Of a stretch of DNA of 19,380 bases, positions 7,307 to 16,006 are shown in pieces; position 1 is the first letter of the stretch; each line of letters opens with the position of its first letter. The DNA is taken from positions 1 through 19,380 of the forward strand of contig CAUUNL010000034.1 in assembly GCA_963546405.1 (NCBI GenBank). The letters run 5' to 3'. The DNA comes from Abiotrophia defectiva_A (GTDB taxonomy: Bacteria > Bacillota > Bacilli > Lactobacillales > Aerococcaceae). The notes below the pieces were generated by a model. It saw only the letters and a program-made list of their open reading frames with translations. It was not told the origin of the DNA and searched no databases. The translations under genes were made by a program, and so were the position numbers.

Positions 7307-8287
7307 TTATCCATGCAACTCCTTTTTGTATTTCTTACTAATGATTTGCTTATAGAGAGCAGGACTAATCTGTAAAGCAAGCATACTAAGTTTACGCCCC
7401 TTGGTGAAAAGCGGATCACGCATAATCTGCCAAAAGTGATCTGTTAGATAAGACCGTAGGCGTTTTTTAAGACTGTCATCTTGATAGTCTGAATCTAGCA
7501 ACAAACGGTCATAGACATAGAAATGCGCCCAATAGAGCCGTGTCATAGCTACTGGCAACAAATCTGGGTAGTCCCGTTTGATAATTTCATAGTTTTGTTG
7601 ATAAGCCTCAATCACATTGAGGTACTTGAGTGAGAATTTCTGGGTGGTAATGCTATTTGGACGGTGCATATAGTAATAGAGTTTAGCATCCGTCGCCACC
7701 ACTCGCTGACACTTGGCTAGCAAGCGAATCATGATAAAGGCATCTTCGGCAATCTTCCCCAACTCAAAATTCAAGTCATCGAAGAGTGAACGCTTATAAA
7801 GTTTAGTTGGTGCCATGACCGTAAAGCCTTTAGCCGCCATCACATGGCCGATGGCCTCTTTGGCTGTAAAGATCCAAGTCTGTGCTTCTGCTTCTGGTCC
7901 GCTTGGAATCTGGTCATCATAAATATCATAGTGAGAGCACATGGCCAAGTCTGCTTGGGCAGAGACCATCTCTTGATAAAGAGTCTTCATCATATCCAAA
8001 GAAATAACATCATCACTATCAATAAAGGCAATGTACTGCCCTTTTGCTTGAGCAATGCCCGTATTTCTTGCAGCCGATAAACCACCATTAGCCTGCGAAA
8101 TCAGGCGTATACGTTGATCTTCTTGCTCTAAACGCTGACAGATTTCTAAACTCTTATCAGTAGAGCCATCATTGACTAGCAAGATTTCAAGGTTAGTATG
8201 ACTTTGCTTGCGGATACTTGTCACGCATCGCTCCAGATATGATTCCACATTGTAGACAGGAACTACAACCGTAATTAAGTCTGACAT
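7307..8287 (-). CDS. GT2-family glycosyltransferase
   Basis: This 326-aa glycosyltransferase has a GT-A fold domain of the family 2 type. Motifs seen are TVVVPVYNVESYLERC at 6-21, VNDGSTD at 38-44 for nucleotide-sugar binding, GGLSAARNTG at 68-77, and FIDSDD at 88-93, where D90/D92 form the metal-binding DXD-like site. The C-terminal ~120 residues are helical and basic with no clear membrane span, so the enzyme probably sits on the inner membrane face and adds a sugar to the lipid-linked repeat unit. Donor and acceptor are unknown. It lies 3 bp after the flippase stop and directly abuts the polymerase-LicD fusion, so all are translated from one mRNA. Confidence 0.92.
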   Translation of the reverse strand: MSDLITVVVPVYNVESYLERCVTSIRKQSHTNLEILLVNDGSTDKSLEICQRLEQEDQRIRLISQANGGLSAARNTGIAQAKGQYIAFIDSDDVISLDMMKTLYQEMVSAQADLAMCSHYDIYDDQIPSGPEAEAQTWIFTAKEAIGHVMAAKGFTVMAPTKLYKRSLFDDLNFELGKIAEDAFIMIRLLAKCQRVVATDAKLYYYMHRPNSITTQKFSLKYLNVIEAYQQNYEIIKRDYPDLLPVAMTRLYWAHFYVYDRLLLDSDYQDDSLKKRLRSYLTDHFWQIMRDPLFTKGRKLSMLALQISPALYKQIISKKYKKELHG

Positions 8288-8290
8288 GGT

Positions 8291-9775
8291 CTATCCCCTT
8301 CTTCTTAATTTATTGCCAACTGCTTCTACCATACCGGTCAGCACAGGATCTTTAAGTAACCAGAGGGCCGCGATGTAGTATATACCACATAGGGTCATTA
8401 AAATGGCAAGATTTACTAAGACAGCTAAGTTTAAATGCGTCATTCGCACTGGAGATAGTGCGTTAACCACTATGCTGATTGGGATAAACCCTGCAGCAAT
8501 CAGCCCATAGCGTAAGAAACTGCCAATCACAGGTTTTAACTTAATTAAGCCATGGCGTTTGATAAAGTAGATTTCGAGGGCAATTAGGACTCCTTCTGAC
8601 AACCAAGTGGTTAAGATATAGATTTCTGGAGATGAGAAATGCATATTAAGGAGTAGGAACTTGAAGGCTAGGTTGAGTAAGCCACAGGCGAAATAATAAA
8701 GGGTCAAACTCCGTTCATAGCCATGAATGAAGATAATCTGATTAGCGAAAAGGGTCTCAATAGACCAAGTAATACTCCGAATCCCAAAGATGGCTGTTAC
8801 AGTCGCGGCTCCCATATAGGCTCCCCCACCATAAAGCAAGACAGCATAATTGCCTGTTATGAAGAGCCCTAAACTAATTGGCGCAATCAAGAAGGCAAAG
8901 AGACGTGCCCCTTTGTAGACTAGGTTGTCATAGGCTTCGCGGTTATTCTGGCCAAGATAGTATCCCAAACGTGGAATACTCACCGAAATCGGACTACTAA
9001 TTAGAGTCGCAATCATAGTTGAAATTTTTTGGCCTTGGCTATAAAGGCTGACGGCATCCTCTGAATCTGTATAGGATAGGAAGAGCTTGTCCAAGGCCGT
9101 ATAAAGGGTCACTGCACTGGACATAAGTAGCAAACTAATCAAAGGCAGAATCATGGACAGCATGCCTTTAACCTTGACCTTGACTAGCTTGACTTGGCGC
9201 TTAATCCAGACAAAACCGAAGAGATAGTTGAGAATTTGAGCGCCAGACATGACCATGGCATAAATGATAATATCCTCGGCAGTTTTAACAAAGCCAAAGA
9301 GCGCTACAATCATAATAATTCGCAAGATGATGGTCTTAATTAAGATAAAGCGATAATTCTCGAAGGCCTCCACCATCCACTCGATATAGAGGAAGCTAGA
9401 GAGAATTTGGCTTCCCAAGACGAGATAGATAGCCAACTGACTCTTCTGGTGAACGGTCGCATAGACATAGCCTATATAGAAGAGCGTCGTTAAAATGGAT
9501 GAAATGACGGTAATATAAAACAGGCTCGAGAAGAAGTAATTGACCTGATCTCGGTCATGCTTAACCTTACTAATTTGCCGGACACCAAAATAATAAACCC
9601 CTAAAGAGGCAAAAGGTAAGAAAATGTTCATCAGCGTGTCGCCAGCATTAAAGTAGTTATATTCTACCGAGTTCTGAAAGACCCGGTTAATATAGGTTCC
9701 TGTGAGGACAGGCACCACCACGTTCGCAAATCGCACTAAGAAATTCGCGAGGGCATTGGTTTTGATGTTTTTCAT
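8291..9775 (-). CDS. Polysaccharide/teichoic acid repeat-unit flippase (Wzx/MATE-like)
   Basis: This 494-aa polytopic membrane protein has roughly 12-14 hydrophobic segments spread along its length. Its start (residues 1-30, NALANFLVRFANVVVPVLTGTYINRVF) has the form of Wzx-type oligosaccharide flippases of streptococci and relatives. Such proteins turn undecaprenyl-linked repeat units to the outer membrane face. In pneumococcus the flippase TacF serves teichoic acid and is encoded next to licD1 and licD2; the neighbours here give a similar picture, but specificity is not readable from sequence. It is the first gene of the four-gene glycopolymer operon, with AGGGGAGG as ribosome site and a promoter about 50 bp upstream. 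Confidence 0.88.
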   Translation of the reverse strand: MKNIKTNALANFLVRFANVVVPVLTGTYINRVFQNSVEYNYFNAGDTLMNIFLPFASLGVYYFGVRQISKVKHDRDQVNYFFSSLFYITVISSILTTLFYIGYVYATVHQKSQLAIYLVLGSQILSSFLYIEWMVEAFENYRFILIKTIILRIIMIVALFGFVKTAEDIIIYAMVMSGAQILNYLFGFVWIKRQVKLVKVKVKGMLSMILPLISLLLMSSAVTLYTALDKLFLSYTDSEDAVSLYSQGQKISTMIATLISSPISVSIPRLGYYLGQNNREAYDNLVYKGARLFAFLIAPISLGLFITGNYAVLLYGGGAYMGAATVTAIFGIRSITWSIETLFANQIIFIHGYERSLTLYYFACGLLNLAFKFLLLNMHFSSPEIYILTTWLSEGVLIALEIYFIKRHGLIKLKPVIGSFLRYGLIAAGFIPISIVVNALSPVRMTHLNLAVLVNLAILMTLCGIYYIAALWLLKDPVLTGMVEAVGNKLRRRG

Positions 9776-9822
9776 GGAACCTCCCCTAGCATTTTTTTGC
9801 TAATTGAAATTTGTCTCCACCT

Positions 9823-9850
9823 ATTTTACCACGAAAAGGCGAATTATTCA
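9823..9850 (-). promoter_or_regulatory. Likely promoter of the glycopolymer operon
   Basis: Reading on the minus strand, an extended -10 TGGTAAAAT lies at 9823-9831, with a weak -35 TGAATA at 9845-9850 and a 16-bp spacer. The predicted start is about 40 bases upstream of the flippase ATG (9775). The short leader has a small hairpin (TAGCA...TGCTA, 9787-9802) just upstream of the ribosome site. No clear terminator is visible for recO in 9776-9952, so read-through from the core operon is possible. Confidence 0.5.
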
Positions 9851-9952
9851 CCTGATTTCCTAATTCTTAAACTTTTAGGGCTTTGCTGACTGACTCGAAC
9901 CTAGGACATTTGTTATAAGATGATCACCAATTTTAGGATGAAAAAGGCTAAA

Positions 9953-10711
9953 CTAAGTACTAGGCCACTCCAACTGAATAATCTGATCCAAATAGGATTT
10001 ACTCTTGAGACGAATACCGACATATTCTTGATAGATAGCATCCATCAGTGTTCGCAGATCCTTAAGCGTCTGATCACTTAAGTTAATATTCTGGATTTGT
10101 TTCAAATCCACTTGGGATAGACGGCTTGCTACGTGCACTGCTCGACTTGAAACAGTTAGGCAATGAATATCCAAAGAGGCATGGCGGTCACACAAAACAG
10201 CTTGACGCTTAAGGCTGAACCTTAGCGGCCGATCATTGGTTTGACATGCGGCACAAGAAGTCCACTGAATATGAATGCCAAAGATAGGCAGTAAGTGAAT
10301 CTCGAGATAGGCCACAATGACTTGAGCCGTTAAACCCTGGTTCAAGGCCTCAAGCACTTGCAATAGAAGCTGGTAGACTCTGGGATTGGCTTGATTATCT
10401 TCCAGTGCAGCATCTACTAGCTGTAGGACATAAATGCCATAAGCTTGAAGTAGTATATCCTGTTGCAGAGCTTGGAAGAGCTGAATCGGCTGACTTTCTT
10501 TAAGAAAAGAGAGACCTTCATCTTGAATGTCACCAATATAGGCATGATGGGTCATAGGAAGGCAGGCGCTTGTCAGCCGATGATGGCCCCGATAAAGACC
10601 GCGCACAAAGAACATCTTAGTCCCAAATTCTTGGGTAAAAATCTTGACCAAGCCATCATGTTCGCGGTGAGGGCGCTTGAAGAGGACAATGCCCTCAAAT
10701 CGTTCATTCAT
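9953..10711 (-). CDS. recO: DNA repair protein RecO
   Basis: This 252-aa recombination mediator anneals DNA strands and helps RecR load RecA at gaps (RecFOR pathway). The N-terminal OB-fold domain starts with the usual EGIVLFKRPHREHDGLVKIF pattern (residues 6-25), and the helical C-terminal domain contains a zinc site made of C153, C156, C174 and H177. Length is normal for the family. ATG 10709-10711 is preceded by AAGAGGA. It is the last gene of the phoH-pgpH-ybeY-dgkA-era run, 29 bp after era, an order conserved across Firmicutes. Confidence 0.96.
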   Translation of the reverse strand: MNERFEGIVLFKRPHREHDGLVKIFTQEFGTKMFFVRGLYRGHHRLTSACLPMTHHAYIGDIQDEGLSFLKESQPIQLFQALQQDILLQAYGIYVLQLVDAALEDNQANPRVYQLLLQVLEALNQGLTAQVIVAYLEIHLLPIFGIHIQWTSCAACQTNDRPLRFSLKRQAVLCDRHASLDIHCLTVSSRAVHVASRLSQVDLKQIQNINLSDQTLKDLRTLMDAIYQEYVGIRLKSKSYLDQIIQLEWPST

Positions 10712-10740
10712 GCGTCCTCTTCCCTTCTGTATCCATCTGT

Positions 10741-11646
10741 CTAGTAGTTATCTGGGCGATAGCCAAAATCACTAAGATTGGTTTGACGGTCGCGCCAATT
10801 CTTCTGAACCTTGACCCACAAATCTAAATAAACCTTGTCATCCAATAATTGCTCAATATCACGCCGGGCCAATTGGCCAATCTTCTTAATCATTTGCCCC
10901 CCGGCCCCAATGATAATGCCCTTCTGGCTCTTGCGCTCCACAATAATAGAAGCTTGAACTTCAATCTTGCCATTCTCGTTGCGTTGCATGCTTTGCACTT
11001 GAACTGCCACGGAATGAGGAATCTCTTCTTGCGTCAGGAGTAAGATTTTTTCACGGATAAATTCGGCCACTACAAAATATTCGGGATGGTCCATAATTTG
11101 ACTATCTGGATAGTACTTTGGTCCTTCCGGGAGTGCTTCTTGCAACTTAGCCACCAATTCCGGCACATTATTGCCTTGCGTAGCCGAAATTGGAAAGACT
11201 TGGTCAAAACTTCTAACTGCTTGGTAGCCTTCAATAATAGGCAATAAATCATCCGGTTTAACTAAGTCAATCTTATTAATGACTAAAAAGACAGGTACCT
11301 TAACATTCTGGATACGTTCCATAATCAAACGATCGCCGGGCCCCATCTTTTCTGCAGCATTGACCACAAATAAGACGGCATCTACCCCTTTGAGGGCGCT
11401 ATAAGCCGTATTAACCATGAAGTCACCCAAGGCATGTTTAGGTTTATGAATACCAGGGGTATCAATAAAAACAATTTGAGCCTGGTCATTAGTTAAGACT
11501 CCCTGGATTCGATTCCGAGTGGTCTGGGCTTTATCGGACATAATAGCAATCTTCTGCCCCACAAAACGATTCAGCAAGGTTGATTTCCCCACATTAGGAC
11601 GACCAATAATAGCTACAAACCCCGATTTGAATGCTTCTTTACTCAC
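10741..11646 (-). CDS. era: GTPase Era, ribosome assembly factor
   Basis: This 301-aa GTPase binds the 3' end of 16S rRNA during small-subunit maturation. GTPase motifs are complete: GRPNVGKST at 15-23 (G1), DTPG at 62-65 (G3) and NKID at 124-127 (G4). The C-terminal third is a KH RNA-binding domain containing IIIGAGGQMIKKIG. The start codon is GTG (11644-11646), since no ATG fits and the protein starts at the expected place; AGAAAGAGAG lies upstream. It lies 25 bp after dgkA and 29 bp before recO. A neighbouring YbeY also works on 16S rRNA 3' processing, which makes this a functional cluster. Confidence 0.97.
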   Translation of the reverse strand: MSKEAFKSGFVAIIGRPNVGKSTLLNRFVGQKIAIMSDKAQTTRNRIQGVLTNDQAQIVFIDTPGIHKPKHALGDFMVNTAYSALKGVDAVLFVVNAAEKMGPGDRLIMERIQNVKVPVFLVINKIDLVKPDDLLPIIEGYQAVRSFDQVFPISATQGNNVPELVAKLQEALPEGPKYYPDSQIMDHPEYFVVAEFIREKILLLTQEEIPHSVAVQVQSMQRNENGKIEVQASIIVERKSQKGIIIGAGGQMIKKIGQLARRDIEQLLDDKVYLDLWVKVQKNWRDRQTNLSDFGYRPDNY

Positions 11647-11671
11647 GTTTCACACTCTCTTTCTCTAAGAC

Positions 11672-12091
11672 TTAAGCAAGACCTAACAGAATGGCTAGCA
11701 TATGCCAGACTTTAGGACCTAGGACCAGGAAACCCACTCCTACTGCCACCAAAGCCGCCACAACAACTGCAGCTGCTGCTACATCCTTGGCAACCTTAGC
11801 CAAGGGATGTAATTGTTCTCCAACTACCAAGTCAACTGTGGCCTCTACGGCGCTATTGACCAGTTCCGTGCACCAAACCAATCCTGTAACAAGCAGCAAG
11901 AGACTAGCCTCAATGGCATTGACGCCTAGCAAGCCTACTATGATTAAAACCAAGACGGTTACCCCCGCGTGAACCTTGAGGTTACGCTCATTAGCTAAGG
12001 CATAGCCCAAACCGGACAATGAAGCGCGGAAGGAAGCCAAGATACTTGGATTGGCATGATGCTTGTAGGGCTGTTTATCGCGTGAGACCAT
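11672..12091 (-). CDS. dgkA: Diacylglycerol kinase-family undecaprenol kinase
   Basis: This 139-aa membrane enzyme of the prokaryotic DagK family has the typical cytoplasmic lead-in FRASLSGLGYALANERNLKVH (about 21-41), three membrane segments, the active-site region ELVNSAVEATVDLV at 76-89 with E76 and E83, and HPLAKVAKDVAAAAV at 95-109. In Gram-positive bacteria members phosphorylate undecaprenol to recycle the carrier lipid used for cell-wall and glycopolymer synthesis, so its product would feed pathways such as the glycopolymer operon downstream. Its first 17 bases overlap the end of ybeY, so translation is probably coupled; the GAGGTG site sits inside ybeY at a long spacing of 11 bases. 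Confidence 0.93.
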   Translation of the reverse strand: MVSRDKQPYKHHANPSILASFRASLSGLGYALANERNLKVHAGVTVLVLIIVGLLGVNAIEASLLLLVTGLVWCTELVNSAVEATVDLVVGEQLHPLAKVAKDVAAAAVVVAALVAVGVGFLVLGPKVWHMLAILLGLA

Positions 12092-12599
12092 AAGTCGTCA
12101 ACACCTCTTCTTGGATTCTAAACATTTCCTGCGCTTCTGCTTCTGTCTGATGGTCATAACCATTGAGGTGAAGGAAGCCATGAACTGCTAGAAAAGCCAG
12201 TTCACGGTCTAGGCTGTGCCCATAGTCCTGAGCCTGTTCTTGGGCACGAGGGTAAGATATGATGATATCTCCCAAGTGTTGAGGGATAGCTTCTTCTTCC
12301 TCAAAATCAACATCATCTAAATCTTCTGTCTCCTCTTCAGCAAGATCTAGATGGGCGAAGTCCACATCAAACTCACTGGTTACTTCGGTCAAGGCGAAGC
12401 TCAAAACATCCGTCGGTTTGTCCAAACCACGGTAGTCACGGTTGAGAGTCTGAATTTCCTCATTGGAAACAATGGACAAATCCAGTTCAATCCCCTCAGG
12501 CAAGTTCAGATACTTTGCAGCTGCTTCAATGACTTCATGAAGCAATTTTTCTTGACCAGATGCCAGGTATGCTTGGTCATCAATAATATCAACTAACAT
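12075..12599 (-). CDS. ybeY: Endoribonuclease YbeY (rRNA maturation)
   Basis: This 174-aa metal-dependent single-strand RNase is involved in 16S rRNA 3' maturation and ribosome quality control. The zinc site motif HGFLHLNGYDH lies at 140-150 with H140, H144 and H150. The upstream family blocks LNRDYRGLDKPTDVLSF (52-68) and HLGDIIIS (108-115) are present. A very acidic stretch of about 25 residues (roughly 78-104, many D and E) lies between them and is longer than usual. ATG 12597-12599 is preceded by AAAGGACATTT. It lies 26 bp after pgpH and overlaps dgkA by 17 bp. Confidence 0.96.
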   Translation of the reverse strand: MLVDIIDDQAYLASGQEKLLHEVIEAAAKYLNLPEGIELDLSIVSNEEIQTLNRDYRGLDKPTDVLSFALTEVTSEFDVDFAHLDLAEEETEDLDDVDFEEEEAIPQHLGDIIISYPRAQEQAQDYGHSLDRELAFLAVHGFLHLNGYDHQTEAEAQEMFRIQEEVLTTYGLTR

Positions 12600-12625
12600 A
12601 AATGTCCTTTCTAATCCTAAATGGC

Positions 12626-14848
12626 CTACTTAGGATATTCTATACGGGTGTGATACATACTTGCGACTCCACGAATTAGAGAGGCTTGTACGATTTTTAA
12701 TTCATAAACGGTTAAGTCACAGTCAGAAAACTGATCATCCGCCACTTTACCTTGGATAATACCGCCTACAAGTCCTTCTATGCTTGCTTGACTATACTCC
12801 TTAAGAGTACGGCTAGCAGCCTCAACCGAATCAGCAATCATGATGACAGCCGCCTCCTTGGTCCGTGGCTTAGGTCCTGGATAACGGAAATCCGCCTGAT
12901 CTACGGGATGCCCTTCCTGTTGGGCCTGATAGTAGAAGTATTTTACCAGTGTAGTCCCATGGTGTTGCCAACAAATATCCTGAATGGAAGTAGGCAAATC
13001 ATGAGCCTCCATAATTTTTACGCCAGCGGTCACGTGACCTGTGATAATCTGGGCACTTTCAATTGGCTTAATCATTTTATGTGGATTTTCAACGCCTGCA
13101 GGCAAATTCTCAACGAAAAAGAGTGGATGCAGTGTCTTCCCAACATCATGGTAATAGCTAGCGACCCGCGTTAGCAGGGAATCTCCGCCAATGGCTTCAA
13201 CCGCATTGGCACTAAGGTTAGCTACCATCATGCTGTGGTGGTAGGTACCTGGTGCCTTCTCAATCAAGTCCTTAAGCAAAGGATGATTAAGGTTGGCTAG
13301 TTGCTGTAGACTTAATTCTGCGCTTGGGTTAAAGATGCGCTCCCAGTAAGGAGACAAGGACAAGAAAAAAATGACCGTCATCAGGATATTAGCCAGCATT
13401 AGCCCTGCCATACGTCGACCTTGGAAGGTTGTTAAATCCATGTTAAAGCCCAGTAATAAAGGCAGAATGGTCAATAACTGTAGACCAATATAGGCAGGAA
13501 CAAAACGTCGTTTACGCCCTAACCAAACCTTGGCATTTACCAAAATCATACCAATTAAACCAGTAAAACAATAAAAGACCAGAGGCATGAGACTTTCCAA
13601 AATATTAAAGACATCACTCAAGACGAAAAGTGCCATCACATTGAAAGATACCAAGCCAATTAAGCCATCGCGCATACTGGTTTTGGGTACTACAAGCAGT
13701 GGCCACAAACTAATTGGTAACAAGAGCGTCGCCCAGGCAAAGCCCCCTACTTGAAGTACTTCGAGAGCCTTCAAGACGGCGAACAGCCCCCCAAAGGCTA
13801 GCGCATAGATGGTCATAGCCATTTGACGCTTGGCACTTGGTGCTTGCTTGAAACGGAAGCCTTCGGTATTCAATCCTAAGAGCAAGAGGAAATGCGCAAT
13901 AATCAAGGCGTAAAAGATATAAGCATTATAGCGCCCTACACTAGCATCCAAGTAACCAAAAAGCTTGAGTTGACGCAAGACAGTCGAATCAATGACATGC
14001 CCCTCTTGGACAATAATTTGACCTTGAAGAATATAAGCTGGTTGAACGGCAGCCGCCGCTTCTTCTTTCAAGCGGTTAGTTTCTTCTTGGTTATAAACCA
14101 GGGTTGGTACAATAAATGGTTGAATGAAGTCTACCAGGGCCGACTGATACTGACTATATTGCCCTGCTTCCCGAAGGCTAGCCCGTAGCTTGCTTAAGTT
14201 AGCCGCAGTATTAGCAGGCTCAATTTCCTGACTTAAGGTTTGACTCAGCAAATCAACCACATAAGTCGACATAGTTTCAAACTGCTTATCATCGAGTGAT
14301 AGCCAAAGATTACGGGCATTATCTGGTAAGGATTCATTCAAACTCATGAGGGCAACTGACCCTTGTTTTAAACTTTGATTATAGAGCAAGAGTCGCTCTG
14401 CCTCCGTTAATTGAGTCCAATAGAGGCGTTGACTGTTGCTAGTAAAGGATGCCTTAAGGGTCTCAAGGTCATTATCAGACCAGCCTTGAGCGCGGGCAGC
14501 CGACTCAAGGTCGCTGGCACGATAATCCTTCTGCCTTACGCCTTTGACAAATGAAAAATACTGATTCAACAAATCAACCTGTTGGTTTTTAACTTCGGGT
14601 GAGTAAAGTCGAACATCGGAAACACGACTGCGTGCATGCTGGCGTAATTCTTCTGTTCGTTCAGTATCTTCTACTGTCTTAGGAGCCCGAACGGTAATAT
14701 CAGCTACTCGGTTAAGGGCAAAATTATAAGTTCTAGGTTGGACACTGGAATAGCCTAAAAGCAAAAGCCAAATAGCCAGAATCAGGCCAACCATTATTTG
14801 GTAGCTCAGACCCATCTTGGCTTGAAGCCGCTCTAATCGACGATTCAT
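12626..14848 (-). CDS. pgpH: PgpH-type HD phosphodiesterase (7TM-HD, cyclic-di-AMP)
   Basis: This is a 740-aa membrane receptor-phosphodiesterase of the 7TMR-HD type. It has one N-terminal membrane helix (about 16-36), a large extracytoplasmic helical domain (40-290), seven membrane segments (about 295-495) and a cytoplasmic HD domain. The metal motif is visible as YHHS, YYHDVGK (H567, D568), ITGHV and QHHG. Homologues (YqfF, Listeria PgpH) hydrolyse cyclic-di-AMP, which controls osmotic balance and wall homeostasis. A GTG at 14855-14857 is in frame and overlaps nothing, but ATG 14846-14848 stands at the right distance from AGGTGAT and is chosen. It begins just past the phoH stop, so coupling is likely. 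Confidence 0.94.
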   Translation of the reverse strand: MNRRLERLQAKMGLSYQIMVGLILAIWLLLLGYSSVQPRTYNFALNRVADITVRAPKTVEDTERTEELRQHARSRVSDVRLYSPEVKNQQVDLLNQYFSFVKGVRQKDYRASDLESAARAQGWSDNDLETLKASFTSNSQRLYWTQLTEAERLLLYNQSLKQGSVALMSLNESLPDNARNLWLSLDDKQFETMSTYVVDLLSQTLSQEIEPANTAANLSKLRASLREAGQYSQYQSALVDFIQPFIVPTLVYNQEETNRLKEEAAAAVQPAYILQGQIIVQEGHVIDSTVLRQLKLFGYLDASVGRYNAYIFYALIIAHFLLLLGLNTEGFRFKQAPSAKRQMAMTIYALAFGGLFAVLKALEVLQVGGFAWATLLLPISLWPLLVVPKTSMRDGLIGLVSFNVMALFVLSDVFNILESLMPLVFYCFTGLIGMILVNAKVWLGRKRRFVPAYIGLQLLTILPLLLGFNMDLTTFQGRRMAGLMLANILMTVIFFLSLSPYWERIFNPSAELSLQQLANLNHPLLKDLIEKAPGTYHHSMMVANLSANAVEAIGGDSLLTRVASYYHDVGKTLHPLFFVENLPAGVENPHKMIKPIESAQIITGHVTAGVKIMEAHDLPTSIQDICWQHHGTTLVKYFYYQAQQEGHPVDQADFRYPGPKPRTKEAAVIMIADSVEAASRTLKEYSQASIEGLVGGIIQGKVADDQFSDCDLTVYELKIVQASLIRGVASMYHTRIEYPK

Positions 14849-14857
14849 GGCTATCAC

Positions 14858-15844
14858 CTACACTTCGCCCATGTTCTCATCGGGCAACTTGCGACTGTAT
14901 GCCTTGATAATATCTGCCACTACAGGGTGACGCACCACATCAAAGGCATCAAAGGTCACAAATTGGATGCGGTCAATGCCCTTAAGCTTACTTTGGGCAT
15001 CAACCAAACCTGATTTTACCCCTTTTGGCAAGTCGATTTGCGTTCTATCCCCATTAATAATCATCTTAGAGCCAAAACCTAAACGCGTTAAGAACATTTT
15101 CATCTGGGCAATGGTGGTATTTTGAGCCTCATCTAAGATAACAAAGGCATCATCTAAAGTACGACCCCGCATATAAGCCAAAGGCGCAATTTCAATCACA
15201 CCACGTTCCATCAGACGGTTAGTTTGTTCTGCCCCATAGATGGTGTAGAGCGCATCATAAACCGGACGCAAATAAGGGTCAACCTTTTCCTTGAGGTCAC
15301 CAGGTAAGAAGCCCAGGCTCTCCCCTGCCTCTACTGCTGGCCGCGTCAAGATAATCTTCTTCACTCGGCCTTCCTTCAAGGCTTGAACCGCTAGCACCAC
15401 GGCCAAGAAGGTCTTCCCTGTCCCCGCAGGCCCAATGCCGAAAACCACGTCCTGTTTGGCAATAGCGCGTGTATATTGTAGCTGACCAAAGTTCTTGACC
15501 CGAATAGCCCGACCATCTGCAGCTCGGCCAATGACTTCCTCATAGAGATTGAGGAAGTAATCCAAGGTATTGTTCTGGGCCATCTTAATCGCCGTCACAA
15601 TATCCATGGTGTGCGGTGTAATATGGCGTTCTAGCAACTGCACTAATTGGTTAACGACTTCTAAAGTTAATTCAACAGCTGCTTGACGCCCCGTAATGGT
15701 TAATTGCTCACCACGCGTCGTGATAAGCACTTCAAAGTGTTCTTCAAGTAATTGTATATGGTGATCTTGATTGCCCAAAATGGCTAAAAGCCAATCCGGA
15801 TTGGAAATAATTAATGTCTGACTATGTGGGTGTTGTTCCGTCAT
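14858..15844 (-). CDS. phoH: PhoH-family ATPase
   Basis: This 328-aa cytoplasmic P-loop NTPase of the PhoH family has Walker A GPAGTGKT at 138-145 and Walker B VILDEAQNTT at 235-244; the N-terminal ~100 residues form the smaller RNA-binding-like domain typical of the Firmicute members. Its cellular role is unclear; genetic context with ybeY, era and recO suggests RNA or ribosome metabolism. An in-frame TTG at 15848-15850 exists, but ATG 15842-15844 is better spaced from AGAGGGA. It is the first gene of the core operon and has its own promoter. Confidence 0.94.
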   Translation of the reverse strand: MTEQHPHSQTLIISNPDWLLAILGNQDHHIQLLEEHFEVLITTRGEQLTITGRQAAVELTLEVVNQLVQLLERHITPHTMDIVTAIKMAQNNTLDYFLNLYEEVIGRAADGRAIRVKNFGQLQYTRAIAKQDVVFGIGPAGTGKTFLAVVLAVQALKEGRVKKIILTRPAVEAGESLGFLPGDLKEKVDPYLRPVYDALYTIYGAEQTNRLMERGVIEIAPLAYMRGRTLDDAFVILDEAQNTTIAQMKMFLTRLGFGSKMIINGDRTQIDLPKGVKSGLVDAQSKLKGIDRIQFVTFDAFDVVRHPVVADIIKAYSRKLPDENMGEV

Positions 15845-15916
15845 AAGCAATCCCTCTTTTCTTCACGTCTCAGACGACGTCAGGCTAGATACTAGTGAAC
15901 ACACTAGGCTGATTCT

Positions 15917-15945
15917 ATTATACCTTGTCTTGCTCTAAAAGTCAT
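15917..15945 (-). promoter_or_regulatory. Promoter of the phoH-recO operon
   Basis: On the minus strand ATGACT (15940-15945) is followed after 17 bp by a perfect TATAAT (15917-15922). The leader to phoH is about 65 bases and contains two short inverted repeats: CTAGTG...CACTAG near 15891-15906 and ACGTC...GACGT near 15865-15880. These may fold, but no known riboswitch is recognised. Confidence 0.75.
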
Positions 15946-15969
15946 GATTTGTGACATTTTCTCCGTCTA

Positions 15970-15997
15970 AAAGAAAAACAGGAGCTTAGCTCCTGTT
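15970..15997 (-). terminator. Terminator of the patB-ridA-yqeY operon
   Basis: On the minus strand AACAGGAGC (complement 15989-15997), the loop TAA and GCTCCTGTT (15977-15985) form a perfect 9-bp stem followed by TTTCTTTT. It stands 10 bases after the yqeY stop, so it separates this operon from the phoH promoter. Confidence 0.9.
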
Positions 15998-16006
15998 GTG
16001 TATAAG

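Noticed and set aside
15846..15916. A riboswitch or T-box in the phoH leader
   Set aside because: Only two short inverted repeats are present; there is no terminator/antiterminator pair and no recognisable conserved core.
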